Shown in pieces: positions 1-7,835 of a stretch of 64,000 bases of DNA. The translations under genes were made by a program, and so were the position numbers. This stretch comes from Mucilaginibacter sp. dw_454 (GTDB lineage: Bacteria > Bacteroidota > Bacteroidia > Sphingobacteriales > Sphingobacteriaceae), in contig NZ_JAAVVB010000001.1 in assembly GCF_018449775.1 (NCBI RefSeq), positions 806,001-870,000 on the forward strand, written 5' to 3'. The notes beneath the pieces are model-generated. The model worked only from the letters and a program-made list of their open reading frames with translations, did not search any database and was not told the DNA's origin. Positions within the stretch are counted from its first letter, which is position 1; every line of letters starts with the position of its first letter.

Positions 1-364
1 TCATGGCTACGGTGATACCATGAATAATACGCATGGCATAGATCAAATAAATATTACGGGTGATGGCAATAACTACACTGGCCAAAATAAATACCACAAG
101 TGCACCCATGCTAAAGCGATACCGACCATAAGAATCAAGGATGCTTCCTAAAAAAAGTTGAGAGGTGCCATAGCTGATCAGAAACAGGGTCAGGGTTAAT
201 TGTACCTGTATACTGCTAATGTGCATATCGGCACCCATGCTGGGTAATGACGGTATATAAATATCAGTAGCAAAACCGGAGAGCGGAAGCAAGGCAAAAG
301 CCAGTACGGTAGAAATTCGCTGGTTTTTGAGTTGCGGAGTTGTTATGGCAGATGTTGTAAGCAT
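1..364 (-). CDS. MFS drug-resistance exporter, Bcr/CflA type (partial, C-terminal part beyond the window)
   Basis: The reading frame starts at 364 and runs off the left edge, so only about 121 N-terminal residues are visible. They give a cytoplasmic tail, a first membrane helix with the motif GFATDIYIPSLPSM, a second helix (VQLTLTLFLISYGTSQLFLG) and the MFS loop motif DSYGRYRF, followed by a third helix. The acidic/Tyr/Pro motif in helix 1 is typical of Bcr/CflA-family proton antiporters, which export bicyclomycin- or chloramphenicol-like drugs. The substrate cannot be told from this fragment. It is divergent from nothing nearby: the next gene leftward is outside the window. Confidence 0.8.
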   Translation of the reverse strand, partial: MLTTSAITTPQLKNQRISTVLAFALLPLSGFATDIYIPSLPSMGADMHISSIQVQLTLTLFLISYGTSQLFLGSILDSYGRYRFSMGALVVFILASVVIAITRNIYLIYAMRIIHGITVAM

Positions 365-505
365 TGCCGCAAAAGTAAGAATAGCCGCGGTGGAGTTTGT
401 TGGCTTAAGGTAAAGAAAGACTTTACCTGTACTGCTAAATTTTGTTAAGCGCGGATTTTCTCAATCCGGCACTTAACATATTCAGATCGTATATAGCAGG
501 ATCGG

Positions 506-958
506 CTACGGTGTTTTGGTAACATTAACCGCGCTGATGCCTTTAGGTCCCTTCTCAACGGCGAAGTTCACTTTATCATTTTCTTTAGCAGGATACGCCA
601 GGTTATTAATGTGAAAGAACACATTTTCCTGTGTTTTCAAATCGCGGATAAAACCGTAGCCCTTACTGGTGTTGAAAAAGCTGATGATACCGCTTTTAAC
701 CGCATCTTCTGGTTCGGCTACCTGTTTAGGTGTAGCAATCTGTATGGTTTCCGCCTGTATCAAAGTTGGTTTTCTGTACACGGGTGGCGTGTTGGTTATA
801 TTACCATTTTCGTCTACATAAGCCATCATTTCTTCAAGGCCTTTGCCCTTGTCAGAATTTTCCTTGCGCTGCTCGGCTTTTTCTTTTTTCTCCTGATGTT
901 TTTTCAGGCGTTTTTTTTCTTTTTCTTTTTTATTGAATGTTTCGTTGGATTTCCCCAT
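506..958 (-). CDS. Cold-shock-domain protein with Lys-rich N-terminal extension
   Basis: 150 residues. The C-terminal ~65 residues form a cold-shock domain (OB fold) that binds single-stranded RNA/DNA, with RNP1-like KGYGFI and RNP2-like VFFH. Residues ~8-40 are an extremely Lys/Glu-rich segment (KKEKEKKRLKKHQEKKEK) likely to be a charged helix. A flexible linker follows, with the sequence YVDENGNITNTPP. The protein is about twice the length of a classical CspA, so the extension may add nucleic-acid or ribosome contacts (inference). It lies directly downstream of a classical csp gene on the same strand, separated by a terminator, so it is probably transcribed separately. Confidence 0.85.
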   Translation of the reverse strand: MGKSNETFNKKEKEKKRLKKHQEKKEKAEQRKENSDKGKGLEEMMAYVDENGNITNTPPVYRKPTLIQAETIQIATPKQVAEPEDAVKSGIISFFNTSKGYGFIRDLKTQENVFFHINNLAYPAKENDKVNFAVEKGPKGISAVNVTKTP

Positions 959-1000
959 GCTGTATTATATAGTTTAATTGAAATATATTAATTGAAATAC

Positions 1001-1040
1001 GGTTAAAAACAAAACACCCGCCCCAGAAGGGCAGGTGTTT
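1001..1040 (-). terminator. Intrinsic terminator after the cold-shock gene
   Basis: A 12-bp stem (1012-1023 with 1029-1040, one wobble pair) is followed on the minus strand by a T-rich stretch (GTTTTGTTTTTAACC). It sits 25 bp after the stop of the gene ending at 1065. Confidence 0.75.
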
Positions 1041-1064
1041 CCGAGTAAAATCTTATAGCGATGA

Positions 1065-1259
1065 TTAAATTACTTTTACGTTTACTGCGTTTAAGCCCTT
1101 TTTACCGTTTTCCACGTCAAAGCTAACTCTGTCGTTTTCTTGGATTTGGTCAATAAGGCCTGTTGAATGAACAAAAACTTCTGTCTTTGTGTCATTTTGT
1201 GAAATAAATCCGAAACCTTTCTGGTTATTGAAAAATTTCACTGTTCCTTCTTTTTGCAT
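1065..1259 (-). CDS. Cold-shock protein, CspA family
   Basis: 64 residues, the normal length for a single-domain CspA-type RNA chaperone. It begins MQKEGTVKFFNNQKGFGFI and contains RNP1 (KGFGFI) and RNP2 (VFVHS), the aromatic surface that melts RNA secondary structure. It has its own terminator (1001-1040). The 240-bp gap upstream to 1500 is AT-rich and could hold the long, structured leader usual for cold-shock mRNAs, but I did not find a convincing consensus promoter in it. Confidence 0.92.
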   Translation of the reverse strand: MQKEGTVKFFNNQKGFGFISQNDTKTEVFVHSTGLIDQIQENDRVSFDVENGKKGLNAVNVKVI

Positions 1260-1499
1260 TGTTATTGTTTTTAATTAAGTGTGCAAGATAGGCTTAAATA
1301 TTGGTATATTTTTACTTTTAGTCAAATTATTGAAAATAAATTCAATAGGAATAACAAATAGTAAAATACTTTGACAATACTGGCGTTTAATACGTACATT
1401 GCCTCAACACTGGCTTCATCACCACTTAGACTTTACCCCTCAACTGATTCAGGTGATTTTTAAGCTCTTTAAATTATAAATCCGAATCAGGTTAGTATT

Positions 1500-1856
1500 A
1501 TGAGCAACGAAAAAGCCCTTGGGGCAGGTGCAGAAGCGCAACAACGTTTAACCAGCCAGGTTAATATGTTTATTTTTGATTTAAAGAACGAAGCTGTAGA
1601 ACACGGCTTTAAAACCGGCGAGTCCTGGAACCTGGAAATGGTTTCTGATGCCGAAATAACAGGTTTAAAAAGATCCCATCATCCGGTAATATTACTTCGG
1701 CCTAAACCTGATACTTTATTAAAGGTATATCAGCAGGTGAAAGAAAAACTGCAGCAAGCGCTTAATAAAACAGAAGACGCTTTTACAGAAATAGATCTGG
1801 TACGCGATGGGAAAATAAATATTGCTGCTTATCCTTCACGCATCTCCCGCAAGTAA
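1500..1856 (+). CDS. Conserved-looking hypothetical protein, 118 aa
   Basis: I do not recognise a family. The product is soluble and mostly helical, with no signal peptide. It contains the segment SDAEITGLKRSHHPVILLRP and an amphipathic helix (LLKVYQQVKEKLQQALNK). It starts at an ATG after a 240-bp AT-rich gap and ends 31 bp before a fatty-acid desaturase gene on the same strand, so the two may be co-transcribed. Codon use resembles that of the neighbours, which supports a real gene. Confidence 0.7.
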   Translation: MSNEKALGAGAEAQQRLTSQVNMFIFDLKNEAVEHGFKTGESWNLEMVSDAEITGLKRSHHPVILLRPKPDTLLKVYQQVKEKLQQALNKTEDAFTEIDLVRDGKINIAAYPSRISRK

Positions 1857-1887
1857 TCATCAATTACTCATAGCTTAATTTATTTTA

Positions 1888-2952
1888 ATGGCTTTTTTAA
1901 ATGAAGTTTTACAACCGCCATCATACGGTTGGACAGACGAAAGCGGTGACCTTGTGCGTCCCAGCAAACAGCAAATCCTGACGGAGTTTTTTTCAAGACT
2001 AAACATATTTCGCGACAGGAAAAATTGGCTGCCTTTTTTTAGTTGGTTCAAAATACTGTGTCTGGTGCCTTTTGTTATCCTGTTTTTAGTGAAATTCTTT
2101 TCTGTGTATACACTGCTTGCCGTTTTTGTATATGGTATGATAGTTATGGGTACCCATGGCACGGTATGGCATCACCGTTATTGTACACATGGTGCTTATA
2201 AATTCAAAAATCGTTTTTGGCGCTTTATAACGCAGCAGCTTACACTTAACATCATTCCCGAGGAAATTTATGTGATCTCGCATCACGTGCACCACGCATG
2301 CTCAGATCAGCCCGGCGACCCCTACAACGCGCAGGCAGGTTTCTGGTATTGTTTCCTGGCCGATGTCAATCATCAACCTATAGCCAAAGACTTGAGCGAA
2401 GCAGATTATGGCCGCGTTCAAAAATTAATGGCGCATACGGGTGTTAAAGGCAATACATATAAGCAGTATCAATATTGGGGCTCGTATGTAAACCCGGTAC
2501 ATGCCACTACGGTTTGGTTATTGAACTGGGCCTTTTGGTACGGGATATTTTACCTTTTAGGTGGGCACGCTTTAGCCTGTTCGCTTTTTGCCGCTGCCGG
2601 TATTTGGGCGGTAGGTGTGCGTACCTTCAATTATGACGGCCACGGCCACGGTAAAGACAAACAACGCGAAGGCGTTGACTACAACACTAAAGATAAATCT
2701 ATTAACCAGGTGTGGCCTGGTTTGGTGGCAGGCGAGTGGCATAACAACCACCACCTTTACCCAAAAAGCGCACGCAGTGGTTTTAAAAAATATCAGTTTG
2801 ACATGGCCTGGCAATACATCAGGTTTATGCACAGAATAGGTGCCGTGAGCAGCTACAGGGATGATAAACGATCTTTCTTGGATAAATACATCAACATAAA
2901 GCCTGTAGTTATAGCAGCAGTAGTACCGGTACCCGTACATGAGACAACTTAA
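1888..2952 (+). CDS. Acyl-CoA / acyl-lipid desaturase (fatty-acid desaturase, membrane di-iron type)
   Basis: 354 residues. Introduces a cis double bond into saturated acyl chains using O2 and electrons from a ferredoxin or cytochrome partner. All three histidine clusters that bind the di-iron centre are visible. Box 1 is at residues 90-101 (HGTVWHHRYCTH), box 2 at about 132-136 (HHVHH) and box 3 is EWHNNHHLYP. Hydrophobic segments at about 55-85 and 200-240 fit the usual four-helix membrane hairpin pair. The 3' end overlaps the next gene, a sigma factor, by 14 bp, which implies co-transcription. Desaturases commonly adjust membrane fluidity in the cold, and cold-shock genes lie just to the left. 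Confidence 0.9.
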   Translation: MAFLNEVLQPPSYGWTDESGDLVRPSKQQILTEFFSRLNIFRDRKNWLPFFSWFKILCLVPFVILFLVKFFSVYTLLAVFVYGMIVMGTHGTVWHHRYCTHGAYKFKNRFWRFITQQLTLNIIPEEIYVISHHVHHACSDQPGDPYNAQAGFWYCFLADVNHQPIAKDLSEADYGRVQKLMAHTGVKGNTYKQYQYWGSYVNPVHATTVWLLNWAFWYGIFYLLGGHALACSLFAAAGIWAVGVRTFNYDGHGHGKDKQREGVDYNTKDKSINQVWPGLVAGEWHNNHHLYPKSARSGFKKYQFDMAWQYIRFMHRIGAVSSYRDDKRSFLDKYINIKPVVIAAVVPVPVHETT

Positions 2953-3802
2953 AATTACGCCTACTATCACTAACCGTGATAGCAAGTCGTTAGACCAATA
3001 CCTGAGCGATATCAGCAAGATAAGTATGGTTACCCCCGACGAGGAGGTGACGCTTACCCGCAAGATCCGTGAGGGCGATCAGGCTGCATTACATAAACTT
3101 ACCCAGGCTAATCTGCGCTTTGTGGTGTCGGTTTCTAAAAAATTCCAGAACCAGGGGCTTACACTTAATGATTTGATTAGCGAGGGTAATATGGGGCTGA
3201 TCAAAGCCGCGCATCGTTTTGATGAGACCAAGGGTTTTAAGTTTATTTCGTACGCAGTATGGTGGATTCGTCAGGGGATTTTACAGGCCATTGCCGAGCA
3301 ATCGCGGATGGTGAGGTTACCCATCAACCAGATTGGGTCACTATCCGCATTACATAAAACATTCTCACGTCTTGAGCAGGAGTTTGAGCGCGAACCCTCT
3401 GTAGAGGAGCTGGCTGATGCGATGGAAAGAACTATTGAAAACGTTGCCGATGTAATGAGTAAATCCGGCCGACAGGTATCCTTAGATGCGCCTTTTGGCG
3501 ATGAGGGTGAAAACTCGCTGCTTGATGTAATTGCGTCGTCTGACCAGTCAGCCGACCATGGACTGATGATGGAATCGTTATCGCATACCCTGAAAGATGC
3601 TTTGATGCACCTGTCAGAACGTGAACGTTCTGTGCTGACGTTATTTTACGGCATTGGCCGGCCGGAGGCTTTAACGTTAGAGGACATCGGCGTTAAACAT
3701 GGGCTTACCCGCGAACGTGTTCGCCAGATAAAAGATAAAGCGCTTACCTACCTACGCCATTATGCCAAGAAGCATGACCTGGTGAAGTTGCTGGAAGTGT
3801 AA
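2939..3802 (+). CDS. RNA polymerase sigma-70 factor, RpoD/SigA-like (possible paralogue of the primary sigma)
   Basis: 287 residues, the short form typical of Bacteroidota primary sigma factors, which lack the large region 1.1. Region 1.2 covers about 17-48. Region 2 (ANLRFVVSVSKKFQNQGL; FDETKGFKFISYAVWWIRQ) contacts core polymerase and the -10 element. Region 3 follows, and region 4.2 (LTLEDIGVKHGLTRERVRQ) is the -35 reader. It begins MRQLKIT like primary sigmas, but from memory several positions (for example SDISKISMVTPDEEVTLTR and MEEL-type spacer changes) look more divergent than usual. It could therefore be a group-2 paralogue with the true rpoD elsewhere. The start codon lies inside the desaturase gene (14-bp overlap). 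Confidence 0.9.
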   Translation: MRQLKITPTITNRDSKSLDQYLSDISKISMVTPDEEVTLTRKIREGDQAALHKLTQANLRFVVSVSKKFQNQGLTLNDLISEGNMGLIKAAHRFDETKGFKFISYAVWWIRQGILQAIAEQSRMVRLPINQIGSLSALHKTFSRLEQEFEREPSVEELADAMERTIENVADVMSKSGRQVSLDAPFGDEGENSLLDVIASSDQSADHGLMMESLSHTLKDALMHLSERERSVLTLFYGIGRPEALTLEDIGVKHGLTRERVRQIKDKALTYLRHYAKKHDLVKLLEV

Positions 3803-3883
3803 TTCCTGCCGATACATTGCCCGCAACTAATTTGGTTACAGATTTGCTGTGTCTTTCCTAAATTGCGCCCCAAAATAGCTACC

Positions 3884-4480
3884 ATGAACATTTGCCGTTA
3901 CTTCTTTATTTCCTTAACGTCGTTAATATTATTTGCCTGCAAACAAAAAACTGATACTAGCTATGCCGGCAATAAGGTAACCGTCGATCCGGAACAATTG
4001 ATCTTTCCAGGCAAAAGCGTTGGGTTGACCAAACTTAACGATGCGGGAAGTAAGGTGATTGAAAATTTGGGTAAACCCGACATATCTGACGCGGCAATGG
4101 GGAAGAGCGTGAATGTTTGGTATCCAGATCATAATAAAAAGGGGTATGCCATGCACATGTACTTCTCCACCAATATGGGAGTTGATGATACTGCCCGCGT
4201 GAAAGCTGTTCGCGTTACCTCGCCAACTTTTAAGACCAATAACCATCTGAATACCGGTGTGCTGATTACTGACGTCTCAAAGCAATATACGCTGAAAAAT
4301 ATCGGCATGTTTAAACTAAAGAATACCGACCGAACTATTTTTGACGACTCTTTAGCGGGCGTAGCTTTCGACACCGACCGTAGCGGCAATGTAATTGGCA
4401 TTACCGTACATGAAACCGGCAAGAGCGCGTTAAATGCGTATATGGCTTTTTTTGGTGCTGTAAAATCGGATAAAAAATAA
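3884..4480 (+). CDS. Lipoprotein of unknown function
   Basis: 198 residues from the ATG at 3884. An in-frame TTG at 3863 would add 7 residues but gives a worse signal peptide. The start MNICRYFFISLTSLILFACK is a type II (lipoprotein) signal with Cys19 as the lipidated residue. The mature part has repeated phrases such as GKSVGLTKLNDAGSKVIENL and VNVWYPDHNKKGY, but I recognise no family. Its TAA stop (4478-4480) falls within the 8-bp target duplication of the transposon that follows, so the insertion left this gene intact. Confidence 0.75.
   Translation: MNICRYFFISLTSLILFACKQKTDTSYAGNKVTVDPEQLIFPGKSVGLTKLNDAGSKVIENLGKPDISDAAMGKSVNVWYPDHNKKGYAMHMYFSTNMGVDDTARVKAVRVTSPTFKTNNHLNTGVLITDVSKQYTLKNIGMFKLKNTDRTIFDDSLAGVAFDTDRSGNVIGITVHETGKSALNAYMAFFGAVKSDKK
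4473..4480. repeat. Left copy of 8-bp target-site duplication (AAAAATAA)
   Basis: AAAAATAA directly abuts the left inverted repeat and is matched exactly at 8381-8388 outside the right inverted repeat. An 8-bp duplication is the size known for the IS1595 family. The sequence is low-complexity, so on its own it would be weak evidence. Confidence 0.65.
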
Positions 4481-4506
4481 AATGGCTATCCGGTTGTTGT
4501 AACAAA
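4481..4506 (+). repeat. Left terminal inverted repeat of the IS1595-type element
   Basis: 26 bp beginning AATGGCTATCCGG; pairs with 8355-8380 with a single mismatch at position 5. Contains the stop codon of the 67-aa ORF that reads outward. Confidence 0.75.
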
Positions 4507-4689
4507 GGAATCTTCCAAACATTTCGACAAAAATCTAATCTCCCAATCAGTCCAGTTTAGGTGAAAAGCGCTTTTTAAATATTTTGAAACAATTATATAT
4601 TGTTCTTTCGTCAACTTAACTCCGCTTGTATTTGGTTTTATACCTGATTGTATCGAACCTAAAAATTTATTGAATTCTGTTACATCCAT
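4486..4689 (-). CDS. Small hypothetical protein, 67 aa (transposon cargo)
   Basis: The product begins MDVTEFNKFLGSIQSG and contains KLTKEQYIIVSKYLKSAF. It is soluble, Lys-rich and of no recognised family. The last codons and the stop lie inside the left terminal repeat of the transposon, so the gene reads outward to the element's edge. No terminator or partner gene follows on this strand inside the element. The composition and length are plausible for a gene, but the evidence is modest. Confidence 0.45.
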   Translation of the reverse strand: MDVTEFNKFLGSIQSGIKPNTSGVKLTKEQYIIVSKYLKSAFHLNWTDWEIRFLSKCLEDSFVTTTG

Positions 4690-4703
4690 TTGTTTTAAAT
4701 TAA

Positions 4704-4946
4704 ATTAGAAATCAGCATATAACAGTTTTTACCTTCGGGCGGAGTTAGTCATGAATGGAGCCTCATGCGTCCGCATCGTAGACAATTAAAACCTGTTATA
4801 TGAAAGGTAATAATTCCAATAAGTATTTAACGATACTTATTATTCTACTTAAAATAGCTCACCAATTGGTGTTGTATTATTTTAAGTAATTGCTTCAGCC
4901 GTCTGAGTTAACGCTCAGGCGGTTTTGTTATATACTGATTTCTAAT
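4704..4946. repeat. 243-bp inverted-repeat-bounded structured segment (small element or structured RNA)
   Basis: The ends are inverted copies of a 21-bp sequence with one mismatch (shared core ATTAGAAATCAG and ATATAACA). Inside are three further hairpins and a terminator-like stem-loop. The core TATAACAG ... CTGTTATA pair with about 65 bp between recalls integron attC sites, but it does not match the RYYYAAC / GTTRRRY core consensus. No flanking duplication is obvious. It could be a MITE-like element nested in the transposon, an attC-like site, or a structured transcript. Confidence 0.5.
4899..4930 (+). terminator. Intrinsic terminator with no clear upstream gene
   Basis: 9-bp stem CCGTCTGAG / CTCAGGCGG (4899-4907 with 4914-4922, one wobble) with loop TTAAC-G and a TTTTGTT tail. 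There is no ORF upstream on this strand inside the element, so it may end a non-coding transcript. Confidence 0.65.
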
Positions 4947-5175
4947 AGTCTAAATTTAATAAGAACTACATCAATAAAAAGAATAAGTTTTCAATTATTG
5001 GTTTGCAATAAAATTCTTTCATTTATATTTAACCAAACTATTTTATATGGATAAATAACGACTCACAACATACTTCACCTTAAGAGTTAAGGTTATGTAC
5101 ATAACATTCTTCGCTATCGCCAAATTCCAACAATTAGCAACTGAAGCAACAAGAATGATTATAGTACGCTGCTAT

Positions 5176-5253
5176 GGCGTAACTGTATCATTTTGCTTTG
5201 GTGGGCCGTTGGAAGCCTGGTGATGGCGTGATATTAGTTACGCCTATTTTTTT
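5176..5253 (+). promoter_or_regulatory. Possible leader attenuator before the cargo lipoprotein gene
   Basis: GGCGTAACT (5176-5184) can pair with AGTTACGCC (5236-5244), closing a 51-nt loop, and is followed by T7 at 5247-5253. This is a terminator-like fold 25 bp before the ATG at 5278. A 15-bp direct repeat (CCAAATTCCAACAAT) sits upstream at 5120-5134 and again across the start codon at 5265-5279. This may be a regulated leader, or simply the end of an upstream small RNA. Confidence 0.4.
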
Positions 5254-5277
5254 GACCTTTTTCACCAAATTCCAACA

Positions 5278-5850
5278 ATGAAAAAATTAATCTCAATCTT
5301 ATCAATCACCGCACTTTTATATTCTTGTCAAAATGATATAAGTTCAAATCCAACTACTCCACCAATCTTACAAGGGTTAACAGGACATTGGTTTTTACAG
5401 CCTATTGATAGACAAATAGCGGGCGATTGTGTAGAAACTAAAAGTACAATTTCTATCAATTTTATTGATAGTATTTATTGCAATGTCGAAATAACGAGTA
5501 TTGGAGGTGATATATCTTTAAGCCGCAAGTATAAAATTGATAGTAATAAATTAGTATTTGAAAATCCTACCCTAAACACATCAGTGGATTATTATATAAA
5601 AATCAATAGTAAAGACTCAACCCTTACACTTTCAGAAGATGCACAGCAACTATTTAAATGTATCCCTTATAATCAAAAGACTAAGAGTTTGCTTTATTCA
5701 GAAAATACTTTGCAAAAACTGGAATTTTTATACCCAACTTTAACCGTAAAAGAACGGGAAGGACTACATTTTGAAGAAATAAATGGAAAACTACAACAGG
5801 TTGACTATAATAATGGTTCTGGTGAAATGACCTTAGATAAACTATTCTAA
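5278..5850 (+). CDS. Lipoprotein of unknown function (transposon cargo)
   Basis: 190 residues. The N-terminus MKKLISILSITALLYSCQND is a clear lipoprotein signal with lipidated Cys17. The mature protein begins with a flexible Ser/Thr/Pro stretch, then LTGHWFLQP and alternating polar/hydrophobic strands. This resembles small lipocalin-like beta-barrel lipoproteins common in Bacteroidota, but no firm family match is made. The DNA is AT-rich compared with chromosomal genes outside the element. A second small gene starts 12 bp after its stop, so the two are probably co-transcribed. Confidence 0.75.
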   Translation: MKKLISILSITALLYSCQNDISSNPTTPPILQGLTGHWFLQPIDRQIAGDCVETKSTISINFIDSIYCNVEITSIGGDISLSRKYKIDSNKLVFENPTLNTSVDYYIKINSKDSTLTLSEDAQQLFKCIPYNQKTKSLLYSENTLQKLEFLYPTLTVKEREGLHFEEINGKLQQVDYNNGSGEMTLDKLF

Positions 5851-5861
5851 ATAAACATAAC

Positions 5862-6167
5862 ATGAAACATTTTAACACCGAAACTCAATTACAATTAGTT
5901 GAGAAACTATCTAATCCTAAAAAATTTATAGATACCTATAATTTAATAGTTGATGATTTAAATCAGTTACAGGATGATAAAGTAAACGGAGTATTAAGTT
6001 CTTACTATAAAGACTTTGATATTAGTAGTCTTATTGATTTAAAGTTAGAAAATAACGAACCTCAATTTAAGTTTATAGCGAAGAATTTTGTTTATCCCGA
6101 CAACAAGATTTTAGAATCTCAAATTGCAGTTATTACCAATAACTACGGTCTATCAATCGGGTATTAA
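5862..6167 (+). CDS. Hypothetical protein, 101 aa (transposon cargo)
   Basis: The product starts MKHFNTETQLQLVEKLSNPK, is acidic and helical at the N-terminus, and has a more beta-like C-terminal half. It has no signal peptide or membrane segment. The gene lies 11 bp after the cargo lipoprotein stop, suggesting a two-gene unit. A secreted lipoprotein next to a small cytosolic acidic protein could be anything from a binding pair to an effector/immunity pair; nothing in the sequence decides this. Its 3' end overlaps the convergent 63-aa ORF by 15 bp. Confidence 0.6.
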   Translation: MKHFNTETQLQLVEKLSNPKKFIDTYNLIVDDLNQLQDDKVNGVLSSYYKDFDISSLIDLKLENNEPQFKFIAKNFVYPDNKILESQIAVITNNYGLSIGY

Positions 6168-6344
6168 ATCTTCATGATAGGTTGCACTTTTTGCACCTGA
6201 AAATTTATCTACCAGTAATTCCAGAAGGAGTTTTAATGAAAACTTAAAATTACCTTCTGGAAATTGTATTTTAATTTGGTCAAGATTATGACATTCAATA
6301 ATCTGATTGTTTACTTCTATTTTTGAATTGTTTGAATTTTCCAT
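6153..6344 (-). CDS. Small hypothetical protein, 63 aa (transposon cargo)
   Basis: Begins MENSNNSKIEVNNQIIECHN and ends with an acidic tail. No family recognised. It fills most of the gap between the 101-aa and 68-aa ORFs and converges on the former with a 15-bp overlap. Codon choice fits the AT-rich cargo. Supported only by an open frame and position. Confidence 0.4.
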   Translation of the reverse strand: MENSNNSKIEVNNQIIECHNLDQIKIQFPEGNFKFSLKLLLELLVDKFSGAKSATYHEDLIPD

Positions 6345-6416
6345 ACTTAAATTTAAATATTAGTAATGTTGAAAAAGAAAAAGATTTAAAAATCAGATAG
6401 TTAGTATCTTTAACTT

Positions 6417-6623
6417 ATGAAAAATGAAATAATAATAGTAGCGGATTATTCAAATAGAATGGTTGACTTTAAAGTAAGTGATTTAATAAGTTATGTTGAC
6501 AGCGGAGTGAATACAACTAACATTTGGGTAAAGGATGAAAGTCTGGAAAGAAAAAAGCGGTTTTATAAGTTATCAATCTCTATAACTGGTTTTGAAAGCA
6601 TTTTATATAGTAAATGCAATTAA
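6417..6623 (+). CDS. Small hypothetical protein, 68 aa (transposon cargo)
   Basis: Begins MKNEIIIVADYSNRMVDFKV; a short mixed alpha/beta soluble protein with no family recognised. A weak -7-like box (TATCTTTA) lies a few bases before the ATG, which would give an almost leaderless mRNA. The stop overlaps the end of the convergent transposase gene by 4 bp, so the gene is packed tightly against the transposase. Confidence 0.45.
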   Translation: MKNEIIIVADYSNRMVDFKVSDLISYVDSGVNTTNIWVKDESLERKKRFYKLSISITGFESILYSKCN

Positions 6624-7564
6624 TACCATGTATCTTTTGCTCCTGCAACTATCATTCTGTCGAATAGATCAGTCTGAAAATTACGGCGGTTGAGTTTATA
6701 ACAAAATTCATTGAGGTAATTCTGTAAATAGTCTTTACCGATTGAATGATGTACGCCTAAGAATTGACGTTTTGAATTTGCAATGACTGTATGTACCCAA
6801 GGCAGGGTTTTATGTGCTTCTTTAGGCGGTACAATGTTTTTAATATGCTTTGCAATTACATCAGTTGACCTTGAATATCCTCTCCACCCATCTGTTACTA
6901 TTGTTGATGTAGGATCTAGTGATTTTTTCAGTTCATAATTGATACCAGTTGATGATAAGTCATCTATTGTAACCATTTTTACGAAACCCATTACTCGTTT
7001 TTTACGGTATTTATCAGTAGATGGTTGAGGGTTAGGAAAAGACTCTACCATGACCAGTACTTTCATTTGTTTAGTTGAACCCCTACCTCTTTTTTGAGCT
7101 ACTTCTTCACGTATCAAATTACCTAAATGATCTTTTTCGGGCAAAGTTACTACTTCATAAAACCCCTCATCCACTTCAATCTCGCCTTGTAGTTGATACC
7201 TCATATCTCGCTTACCCATTGATTTGCGTATTTTTTGCATCATATACCAAACCGGTTCGTAGTTATCCATCCCGAGTTGCCTTTGTATTTCGAGTGCTGA
7301 AAATGCTTTCTTGGTACTGGTCATCAGATGTATGGTCATAAACCAGTAGCGGACAGGAATATGTGATTTTTCCATGATAGTTCCTGCTCTTAGGTTTTGA
7401 CAAGACCCACATGTTTTACATTTCCAAAGTTCACGAGTGCTAATCCAGTAGTGTGTTATACCACCACAGTTACATGTTACACCTTCTTGTTCACGTTTAG
7501 TTTTTAGATACTGGCGGCAAGAATTCTCATCAGGAAAACGGGTATTAAAGTCAAGCAAATTCAT
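6620..7564 (-). CDS. IS1595-family transposase
   Basis: 314 residues from the ATG at 7564 (MNLLDFNTRFPDE). An upstream in-frame ATG at 7660 would add a 32-residue extension that does not look conserved. A zinc ribbon is visible (C31-x-C33 ... C49-x2-C52). The DDE/DDN-type catalytic core follows: D132 in EVDEGF, D225 in VTDGWRGY, H258 in WVHTVIANSK, and E286 in YLNEFCYKLNRR. Length and motif order match intact IS1595 transposases, and no frameshift is seen. It presumably acts on the 26-bp ends at 4481 and 8380. Confidence 0.93.
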   Translation of the reverse strand: MNLLDFNTRFPDENSCRQYLKTKREQEGVTCNCGGITHYWISTRELWKCKTCGSCQNLRAGTIMEKSHIPVRYWFMTIHLMTSTKKAFSALEIQRQLGMDNYEPVWYMMQKIRKSMGKRDMRYQLQGEIEVDEGFYEVVTLPEKDHLGNLIREEVAQKRGRGSTKQMKVLVMVESFPNPQPSTDKYRKKRVMGFVKMVTIDDLSSTGINYELKKSLDPTSTIVTDGWRGYSRSTDVIAKHIKNIVPPKEAHKTLPWVHTVIANSKRQFLGVHHSIGKDYLQNYLNEFCYKLNRRNFQTDLFDRMIVAGAKDTWY

Positions 7565-7835
7565 ACGATTATTAACGATTTTATACTTAAATATAACAAG
7601 AAGTCTTCTGATAGACAACCAGTTACACGAAGATAATTCGGTAAAATGCGAGAAAAACAATTTATTTTGAGATAGTTGAGGAGACCAAGAAACTGTGGTT
7701 GTTAAACCGTGCCCGTGTGCGTAACGAAAAATTATTCTGGCAAATTGTGAATACTACGATACCCTTGCTTTAGTGTTAATAGTTGCTATTTTTCAACAAT
7801 ACTAAAATAAAAGAAGTTTTTTATAAATGGTAAAG

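Larger units (their letters stand above)
4690..5277. other. 588-bp hairpin-rich non-coding stretch
   Basis: No convincing ORF. From left to right it contains: a 21-bp inverted repeat pair (4704-4724 / 4926-4946); an inner pair CATATAACAG / CTGTTATATG (about 4716-4725 / 4793-4802); a hairpin AATAAGTAT / ATACTTATT (4818-4841); the palindrome CACCAATTGGTG (4860-4871); an intrinsic terminator (4899-4930); a 15-bp direct repeat (5120-5134 and 5265-5279); and a 9-bp stem with a T7 tail (5176-5253). Confidence 0.7.

Noticed and set aside
611..991. Phe-rich open frame of 126 codons on the plus strand
   Set aside because: It is the antisense of the Lys-rich cold-shock-domain gene at 506-958; its Phe run is the complement of Lys codons.
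3863..3883. TTG start for the lipoprotein ending at 4480
   Set aside because: The ATG at 3884 gives a standard lipoprotein signal; the extra seven residues add nothing.
4716..4802. Integron attC site
   Set aside because: The TATAACAG / CTGTTATA pair looks similar, but the core boxes do not fit RYYYAAC / GTTRRRY and no integrase gene is near. Kept only as an alternative reading.
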